Under the pieces are notes generated by a model. The model ran no database searches and was not told the DNA's origin. It worked only from the letters and a program-made list of their open reading frames with translations. From Thalassia testudinum (Eukaryota > Streptophyta > Magnoliopsida > Alismatales > Hydrocharitaceae): a DNA stretch of 64,000 nt. The stretch is taken from contig JAZHRO010000056.1 in assembly GCA_037157565.1 (NCBI GenBank), positions 32,735,501-32,799,500 on the forward strand, in the 5' to 3' direction. The stretch's first letter is position 1, and each line of letters opens with the position of its first letter. This document shows positions 1 to 11,915 of the stretch, in pieces. Made by a program: the position numbers and the translations under genes.

Positions 1-910
1 TTGGTGATAATGCCCATATAAGCTCAGGTATATTTGGCATGAGCTTCGTGAACACTAACTCATTGCCGTCTAAGTTGCTGGAATTGGTTCATAGAGGCGG
101 CATTCATCTAGTTCTCTACTAAGGATTCGAACCATTCGAATGCGCTATTCTTGTCCTTTACGAGGAAATTCCTGCCGCTAGATGCATTGGCCAACTACTG
201 ATGTGTGTCATCCAGCCCATCGTAAAAGACTTGTGCAAGGTGCCATCTGGGTACACCATGGTATAGGCATTTCCTGAGAAGATTGCGGAATCTATCCCAG
301 GCATCATGCCATTTCTCTCTTGGGCCTTGGGAGAAGGTTGTGATTGTGTGCCTCATTGCATTTGTTCAACCAACGGGAAGAACTTTTCGAGGATTCACGA
401 CGTAATTCTTCCTAGGTTCCAATTAGCCTCCGATAGTCTTCAACCAATAGGAAGCTTTATCTTAAGAGAGAAAGGAAAAAGCTTCATGAGAACAATTCCA
501 ATGTCTACATTTTTGGGTCGAACTAACTTTGCAATTCGACTCAGATCTTTGATGTCCTGGAAGGGATCCTCATTTGAGTTTCCATGGAAGTGAGTCTGAA
601 TTAGACTTATGATGTTCGGCTTTAACTCGAATGTGTCTCCGCCTGCAGGAATCCTGACCTGAGGTACTATAGTCATTGCCTCTGGATCATAGAAGTCCTG
701 CTGTTGTTCATCGCATGATGGATGTTGTATCCTGTCTAGCATTATGAGGATCCTGTCAATGCTCTGCTCGTAATTTTGTTCAGACTCCTCGACCCTAGCT
801 TCCAAACGAGCCATTGGGTCTTGTTTCCCAAAGCCCTGAGTAGCTCTAGGGCCAGGATTAGCCATCAAAGCTAATCGAGTGGAAGAGGGTTGGGAAGAAG
901 GATTAAGCAA
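1..910 (-). pseudogene. gag: Element A gag remnant (Athila-type Ty3/gypsy)
   Basis: Gag is the structural protein that forms the virus-like particle and packages element RNA. Reading leftward from 910, the frame starts with a variable N-terminus (MANPGPRATQ), passes a D-P-E-A segment, and enters the retrotransposon Gag core with FHG, DPF and LFPFSL motifs. A frameshift lies near 440. The core then continues in another frame with WHDAWDRFRNLLRK, a C-x-x-H-G-V-P segment and an N-A-S-S-G-R-N-F-L block, broken by several stops including a CAG-to-TAG type change. The same blocks recur in the gag genes of the other elements here. The left end runs off the window, so protease and pol are not visible. 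It lies downstream of a minus-strand PBS and LTR, as expected for a 5'-proximal gag. This is a dead copy. Confidence 0.85.
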
Positions 911-2248
911 GAGTCGCCTTTATCGCCTCGGGTTTGGTTCCCAAGGTCCCACAAGTCTTGGTCTTAATGACCTCCTTCCTTGCATACACCAACATAAAGG
1001 GTTAGTGTAGTCAAGCCAAACAAGGCTAAGGCCTTGTTAATTAGATTGGTCCTTAAGATCAGATGACCAGATTTTTCGTTCAGGTTCAAACTATTGAAGA
1101 AATTCACCGAGAAATCGACTGAAGATAATCCCCGCCTCTTAAGCTAACCCGGCCAGTCTGGTTACAAGGGGACTAAGAGGAAGGTTCTTCCTTCAACTTT
1201 CTACTCTGGTTTTTTTGTACCCTTTAGCCGAAGTCGTTTGACACTACCCTGCAGTCAGTCACCAGGTTTGGCATAAGGGGTTCAAATCACCCAGTAGTTT
1301 CAAGAAAAATGCAAGTTATTAGATATTTTCTTGTGATTTTTAACCTTTTTCTTCAATTCAGTTGGTGTTGAGCGGTCCACAAGGTGACTCGACTCACCGA
1401 CTAACCACTGGCCTCAATTGAGTCTAGGCTAGTCTAATGTGGTCCAAAGGGCTCATGCACTTCTATGCTTTTGCAGATAGCAGACCACTAGTTAAACATG
1501 TACTCTCAGGTAAATTTGGAAATCAAATTATTTGAAAATTGGCAGAGATATTCCTTTTTCAATAAGCATTTCAGAGAGTTTTTTTTATAATTTTTACTAT
1601 TTCTAGTAAATAGTGATGAATTTTTAACTAACAGGGGGTCAAATATGAGATTTTGACCCTATGTTGATTTTTCTGTTAAAAACAGTATCAAATATGATCT
1701 AAAAATTCAATATAAATATGATAATGAAAGGTAATTTGATTGTCTTTCAAACCCCACCATTCTTGGGTCAATAAGATTTTTGAGTTGGTCAGAATCAATT
1801 TTTAAAGTTTATAAAAATTCAATTTTCAGTCTATCTGATCCTTGTGTACTCTATGAATTTTTAAAAATTTCACAAATTGAATTTCTTTTTAGGAATGGTG
1901 GTGTTGGAAAGATAGTTTCAAAATCTAGTTCTTGCCTGTATTTCAAGGTTTTTTAACCATTAAAGACATGGTAATTAGATTTTTAAAATTGTGTTTAGTT
2001 TCTGAACGAGTTTCTAAAAATAGGAGAATTTTTTTTTTAAGACAATGCAAATCCTAACTAACTAACAATCCCTAATTCTAATTTTTTTTTTCAAATAACT
2101 CCTATCCTAATCAAATCTAAAATTCTATCAAGATGAATGTGTGCACCTGATAATATTCACCTACGCTCGATGTGTATGCAGATCCTCGCTTCATTCCTGC
2201 ACATAGAAGAAATACACTAAATCAAATATGAAATCAAAAATCATCGTG
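911..2248 (-). other. Element A 5' leader, no gene
   Basis: This is the stretch between the PBS and the gag start of element A. It is AT-rich with no convincing ORF. It contains the short string GTGTCAAACGAC on the minus strand, also present in the leader of element C near 14145. Long untranslated leaders are usual in Athila-type elements. Confidence 0.6.
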
Positions 2249-2269
2249 CCTCCCCAGCAACGATGCCAA
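2249..2269 (-). promoter_or_regulatory. Primer-binding site of element A
   Basis: On the minus strand this reads TTGGCATCGTTGCTGGGGAG. It is a degraded match to the complement of the plant tRNA-Asp 3' end (TGGCGCCGTTGCCGGGGA). It sits three bases inside the LTR edge. The same site with different mutations occurs in elements C, F, G and H, which supports the assignment. Confidence 0.85.
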
Positions 2270-2271
2270 TT

Positions 2272-3885
2272 TGTTTGAGGCGTAGATCGCATTAAAAGAA
2301 TGATTACGTCGTAGTATAACGCGAAATACATCAAAATAAATATAATTTTAATGAGAGGTGAGTCCTGGCTGAACTCAAGGAGACAGAAAATGCTTTTGAT
2401 TTCATAAACTGAATTAGAATTGCATGCTACTACTTGCAAACAAATATATATATAGCAAATCAAGTAAGATGGTTGATCATAAAGTGCCAAATAAAACTAG
2501 AGTTTATGACTAATAAAGTTGTAGAAATAAACTAGAACAAGAACAGAATCACTATCTAATCTAACAGAATAAGGGCACCACAAATGGTCCTTGGTGGCCT
2601 TCTAGAGAGGTTGGGGAGAGCAATATCGGTGTACTAAGGTGGCTTGGTGGGTGCCTCAGAGGGAGAGAGCCGGAGAAGATCTAGATAGGGTCTGGTAAGA
2701 GTGTTGTAAAAGAGATATGGAGGAGAGTATGCTTCATATGGGGGCCTCTTGGGTCCTTTTTGTAGTCAAAATGAGGGGCAAAGCTGGTATTTGGCCCTCC
2801 AAACCGTGCAACAACCTCAGATCGATCAGATCCATCGATCAGGAGATCAACAGATAAGATTACGCTTGAAAAAACCTTCCAAAACATTCTTTACGCATGG
2901 ATAGTCTCTGAAGCTGATACATGGCTATCCCGCAATTGTTGATTCGCCATCTGATGGCTATTGCTCACTTTGCGCCCATGCCTCAATTGCAAGCACATAA
3001 TTTATGCTTAATCCTCGTGAGCATGCGCATATCACCTCTCAGTCATCCAATCATGAGATCAGATGGCTTAAGCGCTTCACCCGCACCGCTTTGAATGTGA
3101 AATGTGTGCATGCGCATTTGGTTGCACATCATCACACACGTGGCCATCCAACGCACAGCAGCACATCGCATGTTTGTCTCATCTCTGCTTGATGGAGATC
3201 CGATGCTCCAATTCTACTTGCGCTCACTACCGCTTCCAATTCACGCTGATCACGCCTCAATCGCACGTCTCTCCCTTCTGCTCCAACATGCTAACCACTA
3301 CGCTAAGTGCACAGATTATCACACCTTCCTTTCTTTGCACGGTTGTTCTTAGTCGTTGGATGGAGATCCAACGGCTAAGTCTTGACCTTCCTTGATGAAG
3401 CGCTCTTGAGGCAGCAACATGGGTGCATGGTGGCCATTGGATGATGATCTAATGGCCCACAAAGCATGGGGGCACTTCCTTCAGAGGTTGGGTGGCGTCG
3501 TTGGGTAGCTGTGATGGTGCCATGTGGTGCCATCATGGTCATCCATCTTCTTTTCTTTATAGACGGTGTTGTAGGTCTCCGATCAAAATGATTTTTGTGC
3601 CGTTGGACTGCGATTGTTGATTCGGATCCATCCGTACGATTGGATTGGACATTTGAGATCCAAATTTTTGCCTATTTGCCTCTTGACCCTTGCACTTCTA
3701 CAGACTCCATAGGATGCTACGGGAGTCTGATCGTTGCGATCTCAGAGGCGTTGGACTCCCGTTGTCGTTCTGAGCAGATCCACATGGTTGGATCGGTCAT
3801 CCGCAGCCTCGAATTACCTATGATTGTTAATACCTCTCAATTAGACCATAATATGACTTTATTATTTACAAAACTAATAAATCAA
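2272..3885 (-). mobile_element. Element A 5' LTR (right edge approximate)
   Basis: The inner edge is well placed: the minus strand ends ...CGCCTCAAACA, a spacer follows, then the tRNA-Asp PBS. The outer edge is a guess at a TG near 3885, because the partner LTR and target duplication lie outside the window. A minus-strand TATAAAG at about 3557-3563 and a longer TATATATA run near 2446-2455 are candidate promoter or processing signals. Short ORFs on both strands in this stretch show no recognisable product. Confidence 0.55.
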
Positions 3886-4102
3886 CTATGATGCAAAGTA
3901 TGATGCGTATGTATGTAGAATGCCTAAGTTAAGCTAGGATCTAACTTAACCCATGATGTTGGCAAGCTGGTGATGGAGAGTGATGCCAAATTCTAGCTAG
4001 ATGAAAGTGAAAATAGGGTACTCCTGAGCTATTATTCGATGTTTGACATAATATACATGAGTAGTGACCTCTAGAAGTGCGTGGCAAGGAGGCACAGGCT
4101 CC
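3886..4102. other. Unassigned junction between elements A and B
   Basis: This short stretch has no ORF. It probably includes the true outer edge of A's LTR and 3'-flanking sequence of element B. I see no target-site duplication. Confidence 0.3.
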
Positions 4103-6067
4103 TCAAGTAGATATGTGTGGGAAAAAGTGGATGCAAAGAAGGACACCCTGATGATGATGGGCTAACATGGACAAGCGTCGATTCCATACCCAGCACTCTA
4201 CCGTAGAATGTATTATTCTAGTTATACCCCCGTAAAGTAGGAATGTGAGCAGAGACTTTAGGAAGCTGTTTCTGAATGAGTGTAAGTCTCTTAGTTGCAG
4301 GGTAGGGAAGAGGGTCAAAAAGGGCTTGAGAGGTTCAACATTCTTCCTCGACAACCATTCTAGTTCTTTAATGACATCAGAAGTAGCCATAGTAACTAAT
4401 TGACTTTCATGCAACCTATCATTGGTGTGCTCATCTCGGAATGGGCCCAAATGTTCATCTTCCAAATTAGACTGATCAAGGGTGGCACCCATTTTATTAT
4501 CATGTAAAGGTGGGTTGGAAGTAATAGGAGTGTGAGTGTCCTTAACAATGACATCCCCAGGTTCTTGTTCAGTTTTAGGTTCCTACCCCTAGGGTGTATA
4601 GATTCCTTCCTCAATGGTATTAATTGCTTCCATTTCTTCCCAATACTTGAGAGGATGATCTATGCAATCAAAAGTAGGTAGGAATCCGGATTTGGCTAAA
4701 TCAGTAAGATCCTCAAGGGGTAAGTCCTTGAACAAAACATATTCCCCCTTGGAGTCACTCCATACCCTGAGTCTGGGCCACTCAAACTTATCATCATCCT
4801 CCTCTACATTTCTTCCCTCTTGCCCCTGAGACCTAGGAAAATTGTCAAAGCCAGAATCAAGTGTTTCCTTTTCCTCAAAAATCAAATCTTCATGTCCTTG
4901 AGACTAAAATTGATCCAAGTCATCCAATTTAGTAACAATCTCATTAGGGTCACCTCTGTTAGACACATGTAGAATCTTGGAATGGTGTGTGGAGGATATT
5001 AGTTCCTTAAGTAGAGGGTTGTGGTTATTATCATTTCCTTCCAATATGATTTCTTCCGACACCTAAGGCTCCTAGAATTTATTAACTTCAGCATCACAAT
5101 CCTCCGGGAGAGCTAATTGAGGTGTAAAGTACTCAAAGGTGTATGGTATAGGTTTGGCATCCCTAGGATGGGGTGTAGAATCCACCTCAAAATTGGGGGA
5201 AGGAGTTGAGTTGACTATTTGACTATGACCCAATTCAACAAATGTAACAAAGAGACTATCATTAGGGTCGAGTTCATCTAATGGGACCATTTTCTCCTCT
5301 AATTGGCTGGAATAAAGCTTAGGTGGAAAGTCTACGGGGCCCTTCTCTTATAATTACCACCATTCTATATCACAATTCATTGACTGGCTACTCCCTTCAA
5401 TTCCCAGTGTATCCATGTAGCCCTCGTCCCCCTTAATGCCAAGACTTCTCAAAGAAGGATTATTGAATATGGAGGGGTCTAAATTATCCTCAAGAGGGTA
5501 GGTATACTCCATGATCGAGTCCCTAATGTCCCCTTCCATCTTATGGCATGGCTCTCTCAAGGGAGATGCATCTAGCGTGGAGGGGTTAGAATCAACCTCA
5601 AGGGAGTAAATCAAGTCACCAATTTCTTCATTTAATTGCTGACTTGTCCTCAATGACTCTCTTAAATATTTCATCATTTCTTTTTGTTGTTTTTGCATTT
5701 CTATCATAAAAGAGGAGAGGGTACTATTAGATTGGGGAGGATAGTCAATTTCATGTTCAAGTTGCCTAGGAGTATCAATCCAGCCTTGATAAGCAAAATC
5801 ATTAAGGGTGGATGGGTTGGGCATAGTCATGGGAGAGCTAGGGCTAGGATACCCTTCTCCTAGGTTTTGCTCATCATCACATGGTTGGGGGTTAATCAAA
5901 CCAATGCTCGTATAGTAGGAGTAGAAAGGATCCCATTGTTCATCAGATGATGGATAACTGCAGGTCATGAGATTGGGATTAAGTGTTCTAGGTTGAAGGT
6001 AAGAAGTAGAGCAGTTATTGTAATCCATTTGAAACAAGTCTTGAATGCACACCCCAATCAAACACAA
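4103..6067 (-). pseudogene. Element B: large ORF of a non-autonomous LTR retroelement, broken by stops
   Basis: One minus-strand frame stays open apart from a handful of stops from 6067 (more likely start at 6028, MDYNN) down to 4103, about 655 codons. The product is acidic and rich in S, P, D and E. A K/Q/E-rich, probably coiled-coil stretch (EMQKQQKEMMKYLRESLR) lies near residue 130. Later blocks include D-D-D-K-F-E-W-P-R-L and F-D-C-I-D-H-P-L-K-Y. There is no zinc knuckle, no protease DxG, no RT xxDD and no integrase motif. Length, acidity and lack of pol resemble the element H ORF at 59181-61075, although I cannot align them residue by residue. The role may be Gag-like or accessory; the function is unknown. 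Stop codons make it a relic. Confidence 0.55.
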
Positions 6068-7072
6068 GGCAATGAGACTTTCCCTTAGAGTAGATTTGAG
6101 CCAACCTCCAACCTACCCCTCAAAGTTGTCAAAATGGGGTCAAGTTTGCACCCATCCATTCCCACTTTAGTGGTATAAGAGGGGGTTGTGACTTGAGATC
6201 CCTAACAAGCTCTTTGGAGAAGAATAGAGGTCAATTATGTTATCTCTTGGTGGCCAAATAAGTTGCACAATCAGTTACATGCCCTAAGTTGACCTTCGCG
6301 TGCCCTAGGATCTACACAAAGCTTCAATGATACTCTCAAGTGACCTAGTGAAAAATTACTCCAAGGATGGAACTAAGGGATGCAAGTAGGGCGAACCCTT
6401 CCCTTGAGGTGATGCGAATGCGGTGCCTCTTAACTACCCTTTCGTTCCTTTAAGGGGTGTCCCCCTCCTTAGAGTATCACCACCATAGGCTAATATCACC
6501 ACCACAAAGTGAAATAGGAGGGTTTGAACTAATAAAGAGATCGATGCCTATAGCCTTAATGGACCAAGACCTAATATGGTGACTAGTGTGCGTGCTTAGT
6601 GCCAGAAGTGTGCATCACACCACAAATAAGTTTTATTTGAGAGGAATCGTACACAAGTCCCTTTTGATCAGATCAAACGTGATTTTGTTTTTAAGGCTGA
6701 ATCTGATTAACAATCCCAATTTCAATTAGGCCACCACTGAATTAGGTAAATTCAATTAATTTGGTGGTCTTGAGATTTAGTCCAAATACAATGCGTGAAT
6801 AGGAGTGAGATGCAAACATATAACGATATACTTGACTCTAGCAATCTCCATGTAGATATGTACACAATGCAAGGAAAGAGATCTAGCATGCTGCTCAATC
6901 ACCCCTAAATGCACGCACATAAGGGCATGCAAGTCCTAAACAGGCAGCTTAATATTTTTTTCCTTTTTCTTAGATCAAGCAAGCAGAACCACAAATCAAT
7001 AGCCCTAGTCGATAAAGAAAGTGGGGATAGAGCCCTGAAAACCAGCCCTGATGCTACAAGGGAGAGAAGACT
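6068..7072 (-). other. Probable leader or LTR sequence of element B
   Basis: No gene is visible. On the minus strand this would be the 5' leader of element B, but I could not place a convincing PBS or LTR edge. A weak TGGTG-type string on the minus strand near 6620 is too degraded to call. The right boundary is set by the CACTA terminus at 7073. Confidence 0.35.
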
Positions 7073-7620
7073 CACTACAACAAAAACGGTTTTTAGTGGC
7101 AAATTTTGTAGTGGCGTATAATGCATTTGCCACTATTGCCTTTGCTTTAGCGGCAATTTTGTTTATATGATGCTATTTTCCAAATGATAATTAGCATTAA
7201 CGACAAATATGTATGCCACTATATATATTATAATATATTACTATTGAAAATTTTTAATACTTAATTTTGGTGGCCTATATGTCACTAGTGCTTTTTGGCA
7301 ATTGACAAGCAGAATTAGTGGTAGATGTTTATACCTCTATATGTATATGACTATATTACCATTCTAACCTCCAAAACAACTATAGTGACATAAAATTATA
7401 TGAAATAAGGTGACAATTAATATTAAAAACAAATATATATTCCTTTATATCTAAAAGTGTTTTTTTATTATAATTTTTAAAATATAATTTAGTAACAAGA
7501 GAAATTAAAATATAAATGAATAATAATTTTGTAAACTTATTTACTAATAATAATATTGAATACTTCATATAAAGGTTTTAAAAGTCATACTGATTAGAAT
7601 TTTAAAACAAACTGATGATG
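7073..7620 (+). mobile_element. CACTA-type DNA transposon terminus with subterminal repeats
   Basis: The stretch begins CACTACAACAAAAACGG, the characteristic terminal inverted repeat of plant CACTA (En/Spm) transposons, preceded by ACT as a possible 3-bp target duplication. The first 250 bases repeat the subterminal motif TAGTGGCA or its complement several times. The following DNA is very AT-rich. No opposite terminus (reverse complement ending TTGTTGTAGTG) was found in the window, and no transposase domain is recognisable. It is an orphan end, or an element whose other end lies outside or is lost. Confidence 0.7.
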
Positions 7621-7984
7621 AGTCAATCATTGAAAAAAAAAATCAAATGAAAATCTCGAAACTTGGAAGCAAAATCCCACCACACCCTACACCTCACTCC
7701 TTCCTCCTGTGTGTTGACTCCCTTACTTCCTCATCCTCAGTCCCCAAATCCCCCTTGTAACAAAAGAGGCCCTAATGCCCTTCCCTCACCAAGTGTCAAT
7801 CTCCACTCGTCAGGCACCAATCTCCACTCGCCGGGTGCTGACATCCACTCACTGAAGCTCTCCTGTTACTTCGGGCATCGCCGCATAGCCCTCAAGTGAG
7901 CCACCTCTTCCCTCCACCTCCCTTTCTCATCTACCCTCCGCCACCCATCCTTGGTCATCCTTCCCCTCTATTGTTGATCCTCCT
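7621..7984. repeat. C-rich tandem unit, first copy and start of second
   Basis: This C/T-rich DNA holds a block (7850-7925: TGAAGCTCT, GGGCATCGCCGCATAGCC, TCTACCCT) that recurs at about 10455-10565. It is followed by a second block that continues, across the solo LTR, at 10341-10430 and recurs at 25496-25660. The ORF at 7663-7899 has no recognisable domain and low-complexity composition, so I do not call it a gene. Confidence 0.6.
7980..7984. repeat. Target-site duplication, left copy (CTCCT)
   Basis: CTCCT immediately precedes the TG of the solo LTR and is repeated at 10341-10345 immediately after its CA end. A 5-bp duplication is the Ty3/gypsy norm. Confidence 0.9.
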
Positions 7985-8209
7985 TGATAAACACCAATTT
8001 ATCATCATTCTTATGCCCTAAAATAGATCTAGCTCTTAGGATTTTAACTCTGCAAATAGGTCTCTGGGCTTCATTTCGGCATCAATTAGGTTAGTCATGC
8101 ATTGCATGATATTTGTATTTTTTGACACATTTATTTGAGTGTTAGGGATGAATAGATAACCAGATCACTGAAACCATAACATTCAGGAAGGCAACAGGTG
8201 AAGAAGAAG

Positions 8210-8880
8210 CTTAATTCAGCTGGACCACAACTAAACCCATCTTATCATAGCTAGACACCAGCTCAACTGGGTTAGGTTTAGCTCTCTCAAGCTCCATTCA
8301 GCTCATCTTAGTTGGATGGTAGCTCAGGGTAGCTCAACATAGCTCAAGTCAGCTTAGATCCAACTCAACTTAGTTGAGTCTAGCTCATCTTAGTTCAAGT
8401 TAGTTCACTGGGATTTCTAACTAGCCCAACTAAGTTGACAAGAGTCCACCTCAACTCAGGTCTAGCTCTTTCCAGCTCCACTCAACTCTAGCCAGCTGAA
8501 GATGACCAAAACTAGCTTAGGCCAGCTCAACTCTAGCTCCCAAAGACTCAACTTAGCTTAACTTAGTTGAGCTAAGCCACTTAACCTAAACTAGCTACTC
8601 CAGCTAGCTAGATAACCTCCGGGAAGACCAGACCCAGCTCACCGCAGCTCAATTCAGAAGAAGCCAACTCACTTCAGCTTGCTTAGCAGCTAGCAAAGAA
8701 CTAGCAAACTAAGCCAGCTAAGGTAGCTTCTTGTTGTTCTCTTTAGCAGTCCTAGCTCCAATACAACTCTAAACAATTGATTTTAGCTCCTCTTCTCATA
8801 ACCCTAGCTCCCTCCACTACTACCCTACTAGCTAAGCTAACTACCCTAGCTTAGCTTATCTCCACATAAGCTCCTCACTC
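8210..8880 (+). repeat. AGCT-rich tract in the solo LTR
   Basis: The tetranucleotide AGCT, usually as (C/T)AGCTC or (C/T)AGCTT, recurs every 10-25 bases for nearly 700 bases. The same tract is in both element C LTRs. Confidence 0.9.
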
Positions 8881-9496
8881 CATGGCCATCCACCCTCCTC
8901 CTTAACTTCTCCTTAAACCCAATTTAACTTAACCCTACCCACCAATTTGGCACCAAATTGAAGCATCCTTAGCCCCACTACCACCACCAAAAGCCACCTA
9001 GTGGTGGCGCCAAAACCACATTAGCTCCCACCTATTTTGGCACCACCACATAGCCTCCATCTCCACCCTTCATCCATCCTACAACCCTCTATCCAACCAT
9101 TCAAGTTGGTGCCAACCTAACCCCTTCTAGAACACCGACCTATGGTGCAAACTTGAAGCACCCTTCCACTTCACAACCACATCCTTACCTTCCATTCTCC
9201 ACACCAACCACCAACCCCTTAACCCTCCTATAGTTTGTGCCATTATTAGTGCCTCTCCACCACCTACTCACCTCCTCCCTTAGCGCCAAAACACCATGGC
9301 CTTTAGATCTTCTAACCACCTTCATAATCCAATCCTAACCTTACACATCATCCACACCAACACCCCCATCACCACTCCTACATATACTCCCAACCTACCA
9401 CCATTAACCTACAACTTTGGCTTCATTATTCCATCATTCTTCCATCATACTCAACCTAGCATAGCTGAACAAGAGAAGAAGGAGAAGAAGAAGATC

Positions 9497-9517
9497 AAGG
9501 GGACACTTTGTCCCCTT
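9497..9517 (+). promoter_or_regulatory. Perfect inverted repeat (9-bp stem, 3-nt loop)
   Basis: AAGGGGACA is followed by CTT and then TGTCCCCTT. Diverged but still partly paired versions occur at the same place in element C's LTRs (about 12021-12040 and 24704-24729). All are followed by TTGGTGCCTTC or a close variant. It lies in the transcribed half of the LTR. Confidence 0.7.
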
Positions 9518-10340
9518 GGTGCCTTCCCCTCTTCCCTTCTCTCTTGTGCCCACGCCAGCCAGTGGACAAGTCAAGTAGGAGGACGTCCAGAGGAGGTTCT
9601 TAAGGGTGGTTCACGTCCACCCTTGGAGGTGGTTTTTGGGTGGAATCCTTCCACCCTTGGAGGAGATAGGCATGCCCAACAAGAGCTTGCCAAGGAGGAC
9701 ATATCTTGGAGGAGCACTTCAAGAAAAGGATTAGGAGAAATCCTTTTCAAGCCCAGGAGCAGCTGAGCTTGGAGCAAGGATCTTCTCCTCTTCACCAACA
9801 TCTTTAGGAGAATTTGTGTTTTCAATTTTTGTATTTTCCTTTCTATAGTAGAAGCATTCCTCTACTTGTCATCTTGTAAAACACTTTTCTCCTTAACCAA
9901 AGTTGCTTTTCCTTTAATTTTTTGTCACATTTTCTTGCTTTTACCATAGTGCACTCACACACTCTCCTTAATTACCCTAGGCCTTTAGTTCAAAAAAAAA
10001 AAATTACCCTAGGCCTTAACGCACCTAGGGTAAGCTTAGGAAGAGGATTTTCTTATCACTTAGGTTTTAGCTATAGTAATTAGGCATAGCCTTTCTCTGC
10101 TTACTATTTTGTTGTTGCCCATTATTTCAAAACCCAAAAAAAATATATCATATTCAAAAATTATAAAAGAAAGATGATTTCCCAATTTCGAGCAAGAGTG
10201 TTTAAAAGTGCATTTTTGCCTCCTTGGACAACTCTAGATACCACCGCTATCTAGGTTTATAAGTTCAAAAGCGATTGCAAATTTGAGTGTTACAATGATT
10301 CAAAACCCTAGTTTTAACAAATCACGCATTTTTCGCATCA

Positions 10341-10565
10341 CTCCTCACTCCCTTGTCCCCTCCACTACCACCCCCTCCCCACCATTACCTAGGCTCCCAA
10401 CTCCTTCCTCCTCCCTTCCACCAAGTCGCCACCATGCACCCCCCACTCACAAATGAAGCTCTAACCTTCCTCTCTCGACAGAGCTCTCCTACTACTTTGA
10501 GCATAGCTGCATTGCCCTCGAGGTTAGCCACCTCCTCCCTCCTCCTCCCTTTTCTCGTCTACCCT
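10341..10565. repeat. C-rich tandem unit, second copy, between two insertions
   Basis: This is the continuation of the pre-insertion sequence left of the solo LTR, followed by a second copy of the block at 7850-7925. The last five bases (ACCCT, 10561-10565) are the left target duplication of element C. The ORF at 10353-10571 is proline/serine low-complexity and is not called. Confidence 0.65.
10561..10565. repeat. Target-site duplication of element C, left copy (ACCCT)
   Basis: It is matched exactly at 25496-25500, directly after the CA of the 3' LTR. Confidence 0.9.
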
Positions 10566-11915
10566 CAATAAATGCCAGTTTATCATCATTCTTATACATT
10601 AAACAAACCTAGTTCTTAGGATTTTACTCCGCAAATGAGTTTTTGGGCTGCATTTAGGCATTAACTAGGTTAGGCATGCATTGCATTTTATTTTGTTGTT
10701 TTAATGTGTTTTTGTGAGTGTTAGGGATGAACAGATATACAGATCCCTAAAACCCTAGCACTCAAGAAGGCAAATGGTGAAGGAGGAGGTCAGACTAGCT
10801 GGAACTTAGCTTGATCCAGCTCACCACAGCTAAAACCTAGCTGACTTTAACTAGGGTTAGCTCATCCCAGCTCCATTCAGATAATCTCAGCTGAATGGCA
10901 GCTCAAGAGAGTTCATCTTAGCTCACCCTAGCTCAAGTCAGCTCAGATCTAGCTCAACCTAGTTGAGTCTAGCTCATTTTAGCTCCCACTAGTCCACAGG
11001 GAGCTCTAACTAGCTCAGCTTAGTTGACTGGAGTTCACCACAGCTCAGATTTAGCTACATCTAGCTCCACTCAACTCCATCCAGCTGAAGAAGAACTCAT
11101 CCCAGCTCAGGAAGCTCAAGTCCAGCTCCCAGGGACCCAACTTAGCTCAAGCTAATTGAGCTAAGCTACCTTAGCTGTCTCAACCAGCTCAATCCTCCCC
11201 GGGAGCACCAGACCCAGCTCACCACAGCTCCATTCAATAGAAGCTAGCCCATTTTAGCTTGTCTTAGTAGCTAGCAAAGAACTAGCAAGCTAAGCCAGCT
11301 GGAGTAGCCCCATGTTGACCTCTTCAATAGCTGCCAGCTGCACTTCAACTCCGGACTCTTCAGAACCAGCTCATCCCTCCAAACCCTAGCTCCAACACCT
11401 CCTCCTCTTCTCCACCATTAGCTAAGCTATCTTAGCTTAGTTTAGCTTAGCTATGCTCCAGCTCCCTTGGCTTGTACCACCCAAAAACCCTACCTAACAA
11501 CTCCACCAACTAGCTCCACCTAAGCTCCACATAAGCTAACCCTACTTGGCACCAACCTAGCCTACCCACCACTTCCAAAAGACACCTAAAAGTGGAACCA
11601 AAACCACCCTAACTATCCCCTTTTTGGCGCCACTTTTCCCTCCAAAAAGCCCTTTCATCTCCACCACACATCCCCCCTTAAACCCATCTCCACCATCCAC
11701 ATAATCCCACCTTCTAGAAGCCTCAAAGTTGGCGCCAACCCATGGCACCTCTCCATGGTTGGCACCACTTTTAGGTGCCCCTTGACCAACCCTAACTACA
11801 GCCCTTACACCCCTTAGGTGGCGCCAACCCTCCTTAACCTTAGGATCAACTAACCACCTCCATCTTCCCATCTTAGCCCTCCATTTCAAGATCACCTTAA
11901 CCCCCCATCCTACCC

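Larger units (their letters stand above)
7985..10340 (+). mobile_element. Solo LTR of the element C family
   Basis: It starts TGATAAACACC and ends TTTCGCATCA, flanked by a perfect 5-bp duplication (CTCCT). It is colinear with both LTRs of element C, including the AGCT-rich tract (about 8210-8880), a GGGGAC hairpin (9497-9517), the AGTAGA hairpin (9847-9866) and the final CTATCTAGG segment. There is no internal sequence, which is the normal product of LTR-LTR recombination. Plus-strand ORFs inside it (for example 9296-9766) have no conserved product and are taken as chance frames. Confidence 0.93.

Noticed and set aside
3004..3395. Three overlapping plus-strand ORFs in element A's LTR
   Set aside because: H/C/T-rich translations with no domain, in a region best explained as a minus-strand LTR.
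9296..9825. Overlapping plus and minus ORFs (156 and 84 codons) in the solo LTR
   Set aside because: No matching open frame in element C's LTRs at the same position; not conserved as protein.
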